From: Bactericera cockerelli
Taxonomy: Eukaryota > Arthropoda > Insecta > Hemiptera > Triozidae
Assembly (NCBI GenBank): GCA_024516035.1
Contig: CM044955.1
Span: 43,156,592 to 43,220,591 of the forward strand
Direction: 5' to 3'
Length of the DNA stretch: 64,000 nucleotides
Of this stretch, positions 24,590 to 37,600 are shown piece by piece. Positions within the stretch are counted from its first letter, which is position 1, and the number at the start of each line of letters is the position of its first letter. The position numbers and the translations under genes were made by a program. The notes under the pieces were generated by a model that worked only from the letters and a program-made list of their open reading frames with translations, did not search any database and was not told the origin of the DNA.

Positions 24590-25145
24590 ATACAGTATGT
24601 TTCAGAAAAGGTGACCAACCCAGTTTTTCACATTTCTGGACGAATCATAGCCTCAGGATACCCAAAAAGTTGATTTCGGCCATTGGTCCGTGCGTCCGTC
24701 TGTGTGTGAGCACGATATCTCGAGAACGGCAAGAGCTAGAGACTTGAAATTTGGCATGGAAATTAATTTTCAGGTGAAACTTATGGTTAAAATCGGCCGC
24801 AGGGCAACAAAAATCGGCTGCAAGGATAGCTTCTTTGAATTGGTTAAAGATACAAAAAAAGTTAGGGAACAACATTTTCTTTGAATGAAAAAATAATAGG
24901 GGTTTGCTCTGATATTTTTTTTGATATCTAGATTTTGATTTTTGGAACCCGGCCCCAATTTACCGGTATTTTGGGGGGACCCACTTGTACTAACTTTTTT
25001 ATTAAATGGGGGTTGTGACACATCAAATCGAATGATTTTGAGGTGGTCATACGAATTTGACATTGATTTTTAGCAAATTGTTACCTTTGAGTCACCAGGA
25101 GCTTTTGGACCCGTTCCCATTCTTAATAGGATAAGGAAAGTCGTG
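24590..25145 (+). repeat. Dispersed repeat with conserved 'aggataaggaaag' end
   Basis: It starts near 'acagtatgtttcagaaaagg', includes 'cgatatctcgagaacggc' and 'gagacttgaaatttggcatg', and closes 'taataggataaggaaagtcg'. The last part (gacacatcaaatcgaatgat to aggataaggaaag) is also seen near 36,650-36,830. It may be a non-autonomous element. Its class is not determined. Confidence 0.45.
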
Positions 25146-25149
25146 TGAC

Positions 25150-27370
25150 GTTTGTTTTTAGATTAAATTGGACAGATATTTACTACGTAGTTTTAATAAG
25201 TGAACGCCTTTATTATATTCTCAAATGCACTATGTAAAACAGATTATCCTAGTCTGTTTTGTATTTACCAACTGATAAGTATTTGTTTTCTGTTCACCAT
25301 CCACTTTTTCCAAGACCGATAAAAAAAAGAAGAACTGCCACTAACACACCCTCAGTAGAGACTTCATTCTTACTTAGGAATCATTGCTTGAAATTCAATA
25401 ATATTTTATACCTATTTAATGTATTTTGTGATAATTTAGCTAATTTAGAATGTCTTTCTGAGTTCTTGCTCAAAAAGACAACGATATGATGATCGTTCCA
25501 TTTATGTTTTAACTGTCTGAATGTTTTTCTGTCGGTATTGTGGATGCTTTTGATTAATATTGGCAGCCTCTGTCCTCCGACACTGGACGGTCAGTCACAT
25601 TGATAAGATAAGACAGCTCGGGTGACTCGCGAGAAGTGCCTCTCCGGAATTCGTGATTCCCGGTTCATCAGAATAATAAATAGTGGTACATAATCAATCA
25701 ATACACGGTTATTCATTATCTATTCACGAGATAAGCGCAGTGGGCACAGCACTTGCTATCAGGAAAATTTTCAATTCCGTAAATTTGTTTATTTATTTTC
25801 AAAATTGGAGATGGATACGATTCTACTTTTAAAAGTGATAGATAATAGGTAATCTCATGCGTAGATATAGGTTATTACTATGTAATAATGTATTACATTT
25901 CTATTTTAAATTTTGAGTTCATTTGACGCGTTTTGTATTACCTTGACCTTCCCCCAAAATAATAACCCTTTGAGGCGGGATTTCACCTTTTTAACAGATT
26001 CGGTAGTACCTACCTACCTAACTACATATATTTTCCCCTTTATTGTAATAGATTTTTTAATTTTAAAATAAACCCAATGCGTCTTTAAGGATCAAAATTA
26101 TCTAATATTTTAGTTTATTTGGCGCGATTTGTATTGACCTTCGCTGAGACTAACCCTAAAATAATAAATCAGCAGGAAAATTTCGGTCTTCCACTTGCTA
26201 CTCACATACGTAGACGTATGAATAAATACCTAGGTCATATACATACATAGTAGACATGTATGTATATGAGACTGCGATGATTGTACTCAATAAATACTTG
26301 AGTACCTACTCATTTATCATTTCCAAGAAGCTGAAGTTTGGAATTTCCGATTATAAGTATTAAATAGATCTGTAGCTTTCGTTTAGAACTATTGTATAGC
26401 AAATTGGACTATAAATCGACTGTTTAAGTTCAACAGTATAGCCTATGATTCACACATAATGCAACAGATATCATTGAGGACTGAGACAGAATCACAGAAT
26501 ATAGACTGGATTACAAAGGAGAGGTTTTGAAATTTTAACGACCAAGTAGAAACATAATTATTTAATCAATATTTAGGAGACCATTACTTTAGACTAGACG
26601 ATCCGCCGATAGAGATAGGCGGTAAGATGCAAGGATTATCTTATCTTTTTTTCTTTTTTCTTTAATGTGAATAGTTTGCCTTTTTAAAATTTGGGAGAAA
26701 CATGAGAGAAAGGTACTTATGACTAAGATTTTAAGTCCTTATCACACAGACTTGAGGAGTCATCTTCAGAAAGACTAATGAAAAATTGGCAAAACATGAT
26801 TTTACACGTCCAATTAAAACTGCGATTTCTAGTCATTAAAATTCAGAAGTATATTTTAATAACGATATATTTTTTTATATCTCTAAAAAAAAATATTAAC
26901 GATATCTAGCAAGGAAGTTGAAATTTTCTATGTAGACCTGTGTAATATACATGTACGTTTTTTTTTAAATTATTTAAAAATTCACATACTGCTGCCGCCA
27001 TTTTGAAAGATAATGGCGATTTCACCAGGTCATTTTGAATTGCCAATCGATAAAGAGTCCGGTATTTGGTAAAATACTTTTGATATAAATTTTCTTTCGG
27101 CGAGATAAAAAAACCAAGTGGTCTCATTCAATAAATTAAAAACATGGTACATTAGCACATAAATATACATTCAAAGTTTTGACTTTCGGAGTAAAACCGT
27201 TTAAAAGTTAATGCTGTTTTAGACTCTAATAACTCTGATATATCATACATAAATATGAGATCAATGAAAATAATCTTATAAAAGACAATAATAATAACAA
27301 CACTCTTTAGTGGAATTATTATTATAATAATTTGATTATTACAGTAAATAAAATTTACCTTACCTACCTA
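25150..27370. other. No gene seen
   Basis: AT-rich intergenic sequence with a small palindrome (cgccattttgaaagataatggcg) near 26,995-27,020. Short ORFs here show no protein-like features. Confidence 0.5.
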
Positions 27371-27374
27371 CTTT

Positions 27375-27540
27375 TTAGTGGAAGGTAACTACCAGACGAG
27401 GTTAATGCTCAAATCATTTTCTACCACCTAACCTAATTAATGAGGAAAAATTCATGCACTGGGTGGGTTTCGAACCAACAGATGCCTACTCTACCTGGAT
27501 TACCAGACTACCGCGTTATCCACTTGACTACCAGTGCACC
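27375..27540 (-). mobile_element. SINE-B, inverted copy
   Basis: The reverse complement of the SINE-B head (gtgcactggtagtcaagtgg) ends at about 27,539, with 'ggttcgaaacccacccagtg' and the 'ttttcctcatt' body mark. A second partial 'cactctttagtgg' 3' end lies at about 27,300. Confidence 0.8.
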
Positions 27541-27674
27541 ATACTACAATGACTTAAGCACAAAGAAAAGGGAAATATTGCACTAGCTTCTCCTCGGTAA
27601 TTTAGAAAAATCTCACTTGTTGCTCATTTCCGAGGAAAATCTTTTGAGCAAAATTTAGATTCGTTGTTAGGTAT

Positions 27675-27790
27675 CATGGCTAATAACACTAACACTAATA
27701 ATATGTCTTGGGCTTACTGCTTAAATAATGGGACTTTAATAGTCCTAATCGGGCAGTATAAATAAGGCGATATTATTATTATTCTTCGGC
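27675..27790 (+). mobile_element. SINE-C tail
   Basis: It shares 'aataatatgtcttgggcttac', 'atagtcctaatcgggcag' and 'tataaataaggcgatatta' with the full SINE-C copies at 48,600 and 52,656. The tRNA head is absent. Confidence 0.75.
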
Positions 27791-27794
27791 GCAA

Positions 27795-30220
27795 GAAGAT
27801 TGATCTCGAACGCTTGTTACCACCTAATCTAGCTTGTTCACTTTTAATTAGATGCACTATCTTAGGGTGAAAATATTATGATGCATAATAGTAATCCATT
27901 TTTTTTTTTTTTTTCAAGAAAATATGTCCTAATGGCATTATGCCTGTCCCACAGTAATGGACAGAGCTCTAAGGTGTAAAAAAAAAACCATTATAAACAA
28001 ACATATTAGATATAGTAAATCGCACGCAACATGCAAGCGCTCACATACCTGCGTTCGGAGGTTTTCCTTCAGTAGACATAACGGCTCATCAACACTATAC
28101 TCCAAGAATTCCCTGGCGAAAGTTGTTATCACCAGAATACGTGGCTTCGATGCTCGGTTTCGACGGCAAAAAAAAAGATCACTAGCGATGCACTTTTCGA
28201 ACAGTACTTGATCGGACCATATTCCTTTGAATCACTTGGTTAGTACACAATCATTTTCGGATCAATTCCAAAAAGCAGACACTCATGAGAATGTAAGATT
28301 TAAGTTATATTACACATTGTAGTTAATTTAATTTATAATGCCAGGGAATTTAAACTTCTTATATTCTATATTGTTTTACAGATTTTATTTACCGACGTGG
28401 TAAATTCGTAATATCATAAACGATAACTATTGAAAAATTAATCTACCAAACCGAATTGGTAATTATCTATAAAAATATAAGTTAAAAGAAGAGGTTTCCT
28501 TTTAGACAGTATGTATTAGATTGGAGTAATTTTTGATATAAAATAATCAAATAAAATGCAAAATCATGATGTGATGTAGGTACATTCTCTTTATGCTTAA
28601 AATACTAAGAAAAATAAAATCTATTTTTATTTTACTCGCTCTCAAAATTTATGATTGTTGAAAAATATATATTCAACACTAACGATTTTTATATGGTGGG
28701 TACATGAAAGATTTTTTTTTTCATCGCCAAAAATAAATTGAATTAATAATAAATAAACTTGGAAACAAAAAACCGATTAATTAAGAAAAATATGTAGTTA
28801 GATTATCACTTTCCATATGAAAGAACATTATTTGATAAACTATCTCTTAAGAACGAGCACAACAACTGAGCAGAATTTTCTATTTTCTCATCCACAGAAT
28901 TTTCCTACAGGAGGCGGGGCGTGGAGGCGTGAGAATTTTCCAGCGGAGAGAAGAAAATTAGAATGTAACACTCTTGGAAATCTGAAATCAGAGTCGAAGA
29001 AGAAAACAAATTGATAAAAAAAAACAAATCATAAGAAAATGAACATTGAAAAGAGAAGGCAATCTCAAACACGAACAGAATGGTTCATACTTTTCTTTAA
29101 TTAAAAAATAAATATAAGAATTGAGTACGAAAATAAAATTTTGAAAAATTCGAATAGCGTTGGAAGGTGGGTTGAGGGGGTGACCTTGTGCGGTGTAAAT
29201 ATAAACACTCGCGAGGCAAGCTCTGTTCCAATGTTGCCTGTTCCCTCTGCAGGTTTGTTAGCGGCTAATTCGCGTCTTCCAGCTTCGGATTGGATGAAAA
29301 TTAGCCCCAATGGCTCATTGAACTGCTAATGGCTGGTCGAAATACTCATGTTGGCTACTGGATCAAACCAGGAAGGGACACTCCATCAATCACAATCACT
29401 TTGCAGTCTTGCGATTTGTTAAAATTCCTTGCTTGCTACTTGGCAACACAAGAATATTGACTTGTCCATAAATCAGTCAAAATGGGATTAAAAAGCAGAG
29501 AAAATTTCATCTTGAGATAAGCACATAGAAAAGCAAGAGAAGAACGATTCTGTCTCATTTTATCCATTCCTGTTGCAATAATTATCATGAATATTTTATC
29601 TTTACACGAGACATTAATAAAATAATTATTTATACAAAAAATTACAATATTATAGTTTTGTCGAGTAAAAAATACTATTGTAGTGCAACTCTATGTTTCT
29701 GTGCACTATCGTCTATGTTATTATAGCTCTTATCAACTTCCTCGTGCCTCAGATTAGTCTCGTGGATACTGTGATGATTATTGAGAATTTCGTCTGCACA
29801 TATATAAAAATAGCTAAAACCTAAAAAAATTCACTTTTTTAAACCTCTAAAAACTGAAAATAAAACGTTGAGAAGATATCATTTTTGCATTGTGAACTAT
29901 CCATATTTAGAAAGAGTGTCATTGATTACATCAAGCTAATTTTAAAAGAGAAAATCTTTTTGCAAAGGGTAGGTCGCTCTGTGGGTAGCTCTTTTTTCGT
30001 CACATGCGGCTGTATAATAAAAAATACAAAACAAAGAATACCAAACTGTGAGTTTGGATTTGGTCCAAACAATCTACATGGTCATGGGGGTCAGGTACTT
30101 CCCCATTGCGAATCTGAAATCACAATCATCAAGGTAGGTGAACTGCCTTAGCACAGAAGAACATTGGGCTCAAAACTGTGGCACATTTTTTTATAGCAGC
30201 AGGCTACAACTGCTTCGCCA
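27795..30220. other. No supported gene
   Basis: A minus-strand frame at about 28,060-28,200 reads as protein-like and meets a GT at a donor-like site (cag/gtatgtgag), but it is short and unmatched to any family I know. Positions 29,150-29,330 are GC-richer with overlapping short frames on both strands. Neither is enough for a gene call. Confidence 0.4.
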
Positions 30221-30224
30221 AGTC

Positions 30225-30480
30225 ATCACACACACACACCAACCATACATCACACACACACACAAACAAAATGTCATTTAAGTCGAGAAACAGGAATATT
30301 TTTTTGTGTCACCCAACCATTTCTTGTCCCGAATGGGGCTCATCAGAATTTCGCTATCGATAAGTCAAATGAAAGCTCCAAAAAAAACCTTCCCTAATAC
30401 TTTATCAAATTGAATTGATTAGTCGTCACGACAAATAGGAAAAAATCAATTTTTTGCCTTTACTCCACGTAGCTTAACCC
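30225..30480 (+). repeat. CA-rich dispersed repeat, copy 1
   Basis: Short (CA)n blocks are followed by 'acaaacaaaatgtcatttaa', 'aggaatatttttttgt', 'tcaaatgaaagctcc' and 'ttagtcgtcacgacaaat'. The same order of motifs occurs at 38,225-38,470. Positions 30,485-31,480 show nothing further. Confidence 0.6.
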
Positions 30481-31484
30481 TAGACTCCCTAGAGTCCTAG
30501 AGCGATATGCATACCCATACACACAGATAGCTTCATTTTTTAGATATAGATTTATATGATCCCACCGGAGTGTTTTATACCAGAAACCTTCACAAAGATC
30601 AGAAGAAAAACATTCAGGAGACTAAAATTTTTTTTACTCACACATAGGTCTGAAGGGAATTAAGACTTGGTCTATTATCACACAATATTGGAAGAGTAGG
30701 TAATGTTTTAAATGGACAGCTTTTGAGATTTTAGATTAAATTATTTCCTGACAGAAAGGACCTGTGGTGTTCTGAGTCAAAAAAGAATTTGAGCACAAAT
30801 ATGCTGATGAAGTTAGAAAAAATGAACCATCAACATTTTGGAAAATTTGGTAGCCACTCAGTGAAATAATTACTTGAAGAGTGAATAATGAATCATTATG
30901 AAATCTAGGAAGATAAAAAATGTCTTTTACATTTCTATTGTTCAATTATATTAATACCACAATGAACCTGCAATAGTACTGACTGACCTGTGTTGGGGAC
31001 AGCAAAACAAATCAATGTTTTTTCTCTCTAACTTCAAATCACACAGTTGATTTACATACAGAGACACCTCTGTCCTTGAATATTGTGTGTGTAAGAGAAT
31101 AGTGTAAAAATACATTATTGAGTAGGTTGAGATGCTTAGGCTTAGGAAGACAACTGGGGAGAGACATATAATTTATTTATTTACAAAATTCTGACAGAAT
31201 GAAATATTCTGAGAAGGGGGGGGATTTATGTCATATGAATAATGTAGTTCTGAAAGAAGTTCTATTTATAGAAAATTTAGCTATGGAAAACCCATTATGT
31301 ATGTAATTTTTAGATGTGTAAATACCTATTCCTTCAGTTCAAACTTGATATTTATTAAACAAGTATATAATTTATTTGTGTTTATGGCACAACTTGAGAG
31401 GGTACCACAGCATTAAAAGACTCCTTAACATTATTAACCCAAAAACCTTATTGATTCCTAGTAATTCTCCCACTAGTTGTTACA

Positions 31485-31595
31485 CTTGTCACTCATATAA
31501 GTTACTAGTCATTTTTCTGGACATCAAACCCAAGTCAACGTGCATGTAAGGCTAGTGCACTACACCACTCATCTATGGTGACTAATAGTCATTAA
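31485..31595 (-). mobile_element. SINE-D, tRNA-like head
   Basis: On the minus strand, 'agatgagtggtgtagtgc' (A box) and 'gggtttgatgtcc' (B box) occur with tRNA spacing, followed by a short body. This is the only copy in the window, so the family status is tentative. Confidence 0.45.
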
Positions 31596-31682
31596 AATAA
31601 GAAAGATCTAAGAAATACAAGTGACAAGCATCTTCAAACAATTATTTCAATAATGATATGAATCAATTAAATTTATTTTTCA

Positions 31683-31904
31683 CTAGCGGGCTGTCGCCCG
31701 CTTTGTGGGACGAGACATGGCCGTGAAAGCAAAAAGTCTTTTTCACCAATGGCAGGTGTTGTAGTGGGACTTTCGAAAAATCCCGTCTTATTGCACTATA
31801 AGACAAAGCTACCTACCAAATTTCAGCTTCCTAGGACTTACCAGTTCGGAGAAACAGTGATGATCAGTCAGTCAGTCAGTGACTTTGACATTTATATATT
31901 AAGA
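31683..31904 (-). mobile_element. Helitron-like element, third copy
   Basis: On the minus strand it starts TCTTAATATATAAATGTC after an A, and ends with the 7-bp hairpin and CTAG before a T. The interior carries cagtcagtcagt repeats and 'cctaggaagctgaaatttgg'. It is the cleanest copy for defining both ends. Confidence 0.65.
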
Positions 31905-31909
31905 TATTT

Positions 31910-34010
31910 GAAAATGTAAATTGATGAAAATAGTGAAATTTAAGTTACTACATGTAGGTACTAAGTCAATGCAGAGTAATAAATTGTAAGTGTTTCTCAG
32001 CCTCTTTATTATTTGCACACTTAATTTAATATTTAACAGTCAGTTGAACTCATTATAATATGAGGTGACTAGTAACAAAATTCATGGCCATACTTACCTA
32101 GCTCCATTTAAAAGCTTAGGTAGGATTGAAATAGAGAATACCTATAGCCAAAGGTTCTCATAATGGTTGGCCTTGCATCAAATCATTCAGAGAAATTCTC
32201 AGTTAGAGACCATGAAGGCATTTTTGTGTACCTTATGCTTCCTCTACAACAGAATTACTATTACTTATTTTCTTCAAATTGAATTTAGTTGTGTGGTATC
32301 AACATTTAAAATGTTAAGTGGTGGCCAGGAAGATGTCAGCAGTAGTATTCATCTTTGTTAAAGAAAACCTTCTTCACCATTAAACCAATAAATGAATATA
32401 AATGTAATATTATTAAGATAGGTAAGTAATATGTATATTTATTATTGTGAGGTTGTTCTGTATTAATTTGCTATCTATTCAAAGCCAAAAAGTACATAGG
32501 TATACTATGGTCAGATAATCAAGTGGACATTATCACAAAAACTCATGCTTCTTGTCGTGTCCATGCCATGAGTTTGAGAGAGGTACAGACTCATAGTTAT
32601 TGATAGATATATTGTACCTGTGTATGGACACCCAGATCCAATGCCCAGCCTGGCCTTCCAATACGTTACTTGTGCAATGATTCAATTTGGATTGGATAGT
32701 ACTATAAAGCATTAATTTTACAACTATAATTCCATTGCAAGCTTGAATATTACATTAATTCTTATCAATTTTTGGATAAAAGCTGGTGTACCCTTGGCTT
32801 GATTTCACTTGTTTTCTTGTTCTTTTTTTTATTTTATTTTAATATAAAATATGACATCAAAGGCAAAACTTACCAGTGCATGAAGAAAGTAGGAATTTCT
32901 TGGTTCTAGGATCATAATACCTTTATAAAATACTCAACCTCAAGAAAATTACTGAGAGTTCAAGGTTATTTGCGTAGTTTATTCAATTTTACTCAACCCT
33001 CAAGCGATTTGTTCTTGTTTTGTCAAAAACACTACCCAAGTTAATCGTTCTATTTTAAACTTTAGAAAATACCCGGTGCTAATTAGAATACTTCAGCTGA
33101 CACACTGCTAACTTCAGAATTTCACAATAATTGTGATCTATTTTACACATTGTTCACTTGACTTTAATAAGAGGGAATAGATATCAATGGCAATTCAAAA
33201 ATCAAAAGTAATGTTTTTCATGAACTTTTGATAAACTGAAATTTTTGAGCAGAAAAAAAAAACAAGTCAGTCATACAGTGTTGCCGACAACAATATTTTC
33301 AGTTTCCGTACAAATATTTTTTAATTTCCGTAAATAATTATTCGTTAGTAGTTATTATCGCCTTTAGACACTAGAAAGATATATATCACTCTACTCTTTG
33401 CAAAATATTGCAATGAAAAGAAAATTCTTTTTACATAGCTACATAATCATTTTGTTCTAACAAGAGCAGAATTATACCTACCTCCATAAGGGCAAAGGTC
33501 ATCTTTTGTGAATCCAGGTCTCGATGCCATCATGATTGATATGCTAGGCTTGTATGCATGGTTACAAACTAGGTTTGTATGCATGGTAATATGGGTTGAT
33601 CATAAAATATCCAGATGAATCTTTCTTAATACAGGCCAACAATTCAGCCCCCCCAACAATTGTTTGTAAATTTATTATTTACAAACAACTGATATCATTA
33701 TCGATGCTTGCATTAGACACGCGTCTTATGGCTATCATAGTTTTCCTACACCTCTTTATGTTTAAACGGGGTCGGTGTTTCTCGATCTTGCCACTCCTTA
33801 TCTTTCATTCTCTTCTCTCTTTTCATCATAGGGTGGCGTCATCGTGAACGATGGTAGCCAGACAGTGGAGGAATGACTCAGCACTTCTACCACTGGCTTT
33901 AAGGAGGCTAATGGGCAAGGGCCCCCAGAACCTAGCCAATGCGGGTCTCCTCCCTGTTTATAGTCCCCCAGCCAGACTGCTGGTCTACTCCCTGTTTATA
34001 TAGTCCGGCT
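31910..34010. other. No gene seen
   Basis: Mostly plain AT-rich sequence. A short direct repeat, 'ggtttgtatgcatggt', occurs at 33,545-33,590. Positions 33,830-34,010 are GC-richer and contain two copies of 'ctccctgtttata' just left of the 34,019 element. Confidence 0.45.
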
Positions 34011-34689
34011 TTTACATACCCCTTAAACAATGGCTAATTATATATTAGCGCTAGCTCTTTTAGCAGGATATTATATTTGGAATAAAATACCTCTATTAGT
34101 AGTATGTCTTTTATACTGCTAACAGCATGCTATAAGTAGACCATAGCAGTCTAAAATACCCTCTTTTATAATATATAAAATACCAATAAAAGAGGCTAAT
34201 ATTTAAGTAATAAAATACCGATACTATTTAGGTAGTATTAGCACGTGCTATTATCATGCTATTATGCTGTCTTTTAGCGCTATTTTACCGGTATTTTAGC
34301 GCTTCGACGCTATTGAAGCGGTAGTGACATAATATCGCCGAATTAAACGTAAGACGCCATTTTTCGGTTCATTACTGATCTGTAAAATAATTGTTTCTTT
34401 TGCTTTTGTGAAAACTAAAAAATCTAAAATTCTATTTATTCTCTTGATATTATCGTTTTTCCTAAGTTGAAAACATAAATTATTTGGCCCTGTTATACCT
34501 CAAACCTGACTTCATGAAATAACCTCCTTGGATTTAAAGTGGTAAGATTTAAATATTTGCTCTAATAAAACAAACAAAAAGTTGACAGAACTTACAAAGT
34601 ACCAAGTGGAAATTCAAGGCATTGTACTATAATTGAGAACTTTCATTCATCTTGCTGTGATCAAACTAATTAGCATTATCCTGGAAACC

Positions 34690-34932
34690 CCATTAGGAAG
34701 TCTAATTCTATTGAAGTTGCTGATTGAATACAATCATTGTCAGACTACATTGAGGTGATAAAAAATTCAACCACTTGCTAAATCTAATCCAAGAAGTCCT
34801 ACTGCCTCACTGTTTGAGGAAGGAGCAACGGTGCAGCTTGAGTCTCATAAGTATCCATATCCAACAAGAAAGCTTGAACTTCAACACATAGAAGCCAGAA
34901 AACTGAATTCTCCAGCTTTTCCAGCAGCTTAA
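34690..34932 (+). pseudogene. Broken coding-like fragment
   Basis: Two adjoining frames look like real protein: one reads IRKSNSIEVAD then a stop then SLSDYIEVIKNSTTC. After a one-base shift the next runs about 50 codons (SPTASLFEEGATVQLESHKY, later RKLELQHIEARKL) to TAA. Composition is rich in Ser, Glu and Lys rather than the Phe/Ile/Leu bias of random AT-rich frames. I cannot name the parent gene. It may be a retrocopy or a captured 3' exon inside the surrounding element. Confidence 0.35.
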
Positions 34933-35154
34933 AACTCCATTCCAGATTCAATAAGTAGCAATCATTGCCTGTCCAGAAATAATTTACTTTATTTTCATTT
35001 TGATCTTATAATTTAGGTTTGATTTACATTAGATGAGATCTCTAGGCTTTTGTGAAGTGGTTTTTAACCAAAAAATTTAAATAAAATTGATACGTTTCCC
35101 TTGATTTTTCTTACAATCTTTATTTCATACGTTAATCCCTTCTGAAGGTTATTT

Positions 35155-35385
35155 CAATCAATCAAATGTTTATTGTGAATAATAATATACAAAGTATGTG
35201 TTTCACATTTATCTTAAATTACTAATTAGAGAACTTAAACTAAATAAAAACCAATGTGCCAAAGGTAACTAGTCTCAGGCATCATGTGGCCCCGGGAAAG
35301 GGAGAAGCAAAAAGAGAAAAAGTAAAAGAGAGATAGCAAAATGTGAAGTGTGGTGATAAGGGAGCCAGTGAAGATAATGAGAGAA
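35155..35385 (-). mobile_element. Non-LTR retrotransposon 3' fragment (probable)
   Basis: The left edge is a short repeat of 'aatcaatcaa', followed by 'tgtttattgtgaataata' and, on the minus strand, a short open stretch ending before an A-rich 3' UTR. This is the arrangement of a 5'-truncated LINE inserted in minus orientation. Evidence is weak. Confidence 0.35.
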
Positions 35386-36308
35386 GAGTTGTATTAAATT
35401 TGTTATTTTCAATATTCTGCAGAATATTATTTTGAATATTCTGTATTTGTTACGAGTTCCTACACCTTGAATGAGACTTATAGTAACAACTAAATAGACT
35501 TGTGTTTATGAGAACACAACTCAACTCAATTTTTAATTCATCTGTATACTTTCATAGTACCTACTAACAAATCATACCAAAGAACATATTTGATTATCAT
35601 CAGTATTAGTTAAAAATAAGCATTATCTTTATTACTAAGAATTGTCTTTTTAATGCAATTTACAGGACTATCCTAAAAGTAAACAGATTAATTTCTAAGC
35701 TGTCTTATACATTTTGATTGAATTGTTTACCATAAGATAAGCTTTAAAACATAATTTTTGCTAACATTGTTACTATCTGAATTAATTTTTTCCTTTCTTA
35801 TTAATTTTTTTATCAATGCTTGGTAGGAAATCAATACTTTACCCCTAGTAATTTTAAAATCTGTTGCTATTATTCATCAATATGGTATCCAAAGATTCCA
35901 TTCCAACCCAGCCTGATTCTGGGAAGATGTTTTAGAAATAAGTAATGGAGAACCTTGTAATGCTTCAAAACATTCAAGTAAAATCAGGCATAGTGGTTAG
36001 TTTTAACACAAAGTGTTTTTCATCCTTACATGCTTTTGAAGTTAATAAGAATAGCCATATTATATTGTTTCTTATGGTACACATTTATTACCCATGAGCT
36101 ATAGTTATTGGTCTCCTCAGTATCACATACATTTAATTAGATTTTAAAACACTAGCAATGATTAATTTAAAAAGTGTGTTCAATTGTACTTGATTTGAAA
36201 TATTTTACCTACTGTTTTGTTTTGATTTTATTAAATTAGTTCTTTAAATAAATCAAATTCGCATTACTTTAAAAAATACTATGTTTTATTATTTCTTTAC
36301 ATATTTTA

Positions 36309-36362
36309 TCAATAAAAGTGTCTCTGATATTAGAGTCCCAAACTCAGACACTTTTATTGATT
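36309..36362. repeat. Hairpin
   Basis: The 15-bp arms caataaaagtgtctc and its inverse are separated by about 20 bp. It contains polyadenylation-like AATAAA words on both strands. Confidence 0.6.
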
Positions 36363-36894
36363 AATTCTTTATTTGGCTTTGAAATTCAAACAGTATTCCG
36401 ATATGTAAATTTTAGTGTATTCAGGTCTGAAAGTCACTTCATAAATGGTTTAAATCAAGATGGACATTTTACATAAATGAGCTTCTAAAAAATGTCGCCT
36501 GCGGTGCTTTAATACGTCTGTGAGTTTGTATTGCACTATACTAGAGCTCAAATTCATAGAAATGGTGGAAATAAACTAAGAAATCTGGTGTGACACCAGG
36601 AAAGCTCATCACTTGAAAAAGGTCAAATTCAACCACTGGTGACTCAACGGTAACATTTAGCTAAAAATCAATGTAAAATTCGTAATCAGCACCTGAAAAT
36701 CGTTGGATTTGATATGTCACAATCCCGTCTAGGGTGAATAATAAAAAAGTTAATCCAAGGGACCCCCCCCCCCCCCAAATACAGGTATTGGTGATTCCAT
36801 TACTTTCCTTTCTATAGGATAAGGAAAGTAAAAACTATATGGGATGAAGAAAAAAAAAAAAAAATACTTCAGAAAAGCATATATAATATACAAA

Positions 36895-37095
36895 CTAATT
36901 AATGGGATTCTCTTTAGTAATTTATTTTTCTTCCTTGAAACTTTTTTTTGTACATTCTTTTACTCCAAGAATGCTACCCCATTTGTAGTTACTCGAGTAA
37001 CTAAAAATGGAGTAGCATTCTTGGAGTAAAACTTTGTAAAAAAGAAAAGTTTTAAGGAAGAAAAATAAATTACTAAAGAAAATCCCATTAGTTTA
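36895..37095. repeat. ~200-bp palindrome
   Basis: The arms of about 95 bp are almost identical inverted copies centred near 36,993 (inner part: ctccaagaatgctac and its inverse around ttactcgagtaa). It is a foldback structure within the 34,019-37,785 element. Confidence 0.85.
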
Positions 37096-37210
37096 TCATG
37101 ATAATGATCTGCTAAAAACGTGCTAGAGTAGCGTGCTTTTAGCATTCTTCATGAGAAGCTAAAATTATGCTAAAAGCGCCAGTATAGTATCGTGGAATAA
37201 AATGCTGCTA

Positions 37211-37600
37211 AAAGTAGTAATATTAGAAGGCTTTTAGCGTAACAATAGCAGATCAACTAGTGCTTGGGTATAATATTGCGCTAAAAACGTGATAATAGCA
37301 CGCTCATACATTACGTGATAATAGCATACATTAAGCGTAATTTTAGCATCTGATAAAAGTAGTAATATTAGAAGGCTTTTAGCGTAACAATAGCAGATCA
37401 ACTAGTGCTTGGGTATAATAGTGCGCTAAAAACGTGATAATAGCACGCTCATACATTACGTGATAATAGCATACATTAAGCGTAATTTTAGCATCTGCTA
37501 AAAGTAGTATAAAAGTAGTAATATTAGAAGGCTTTTAGCGTAACAATAGCAGATCAACTAGTGCTTGGGTATAATAGTGCGCTAATAACGTGATAATAGC
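37211..37600. repeat. Three tandem ~150-bp repeats
   Basis: 'aaagtagtaatattagaagg' recurs at 37,211, 37,356 and 37,512 (spacing 145 and 156 bp). Each is followed by 'agcagatcaactagtgcttg' and gctaaaa-rich sequence. This forms the right arm of the 34,019-37,785 element. Confidence 0.85.

Noticed and set aside
27938..28200. Minus-strand exon-like segment
   Set aside because: Protein-like and near a GT, but too short, unmatched and without a partner exon.
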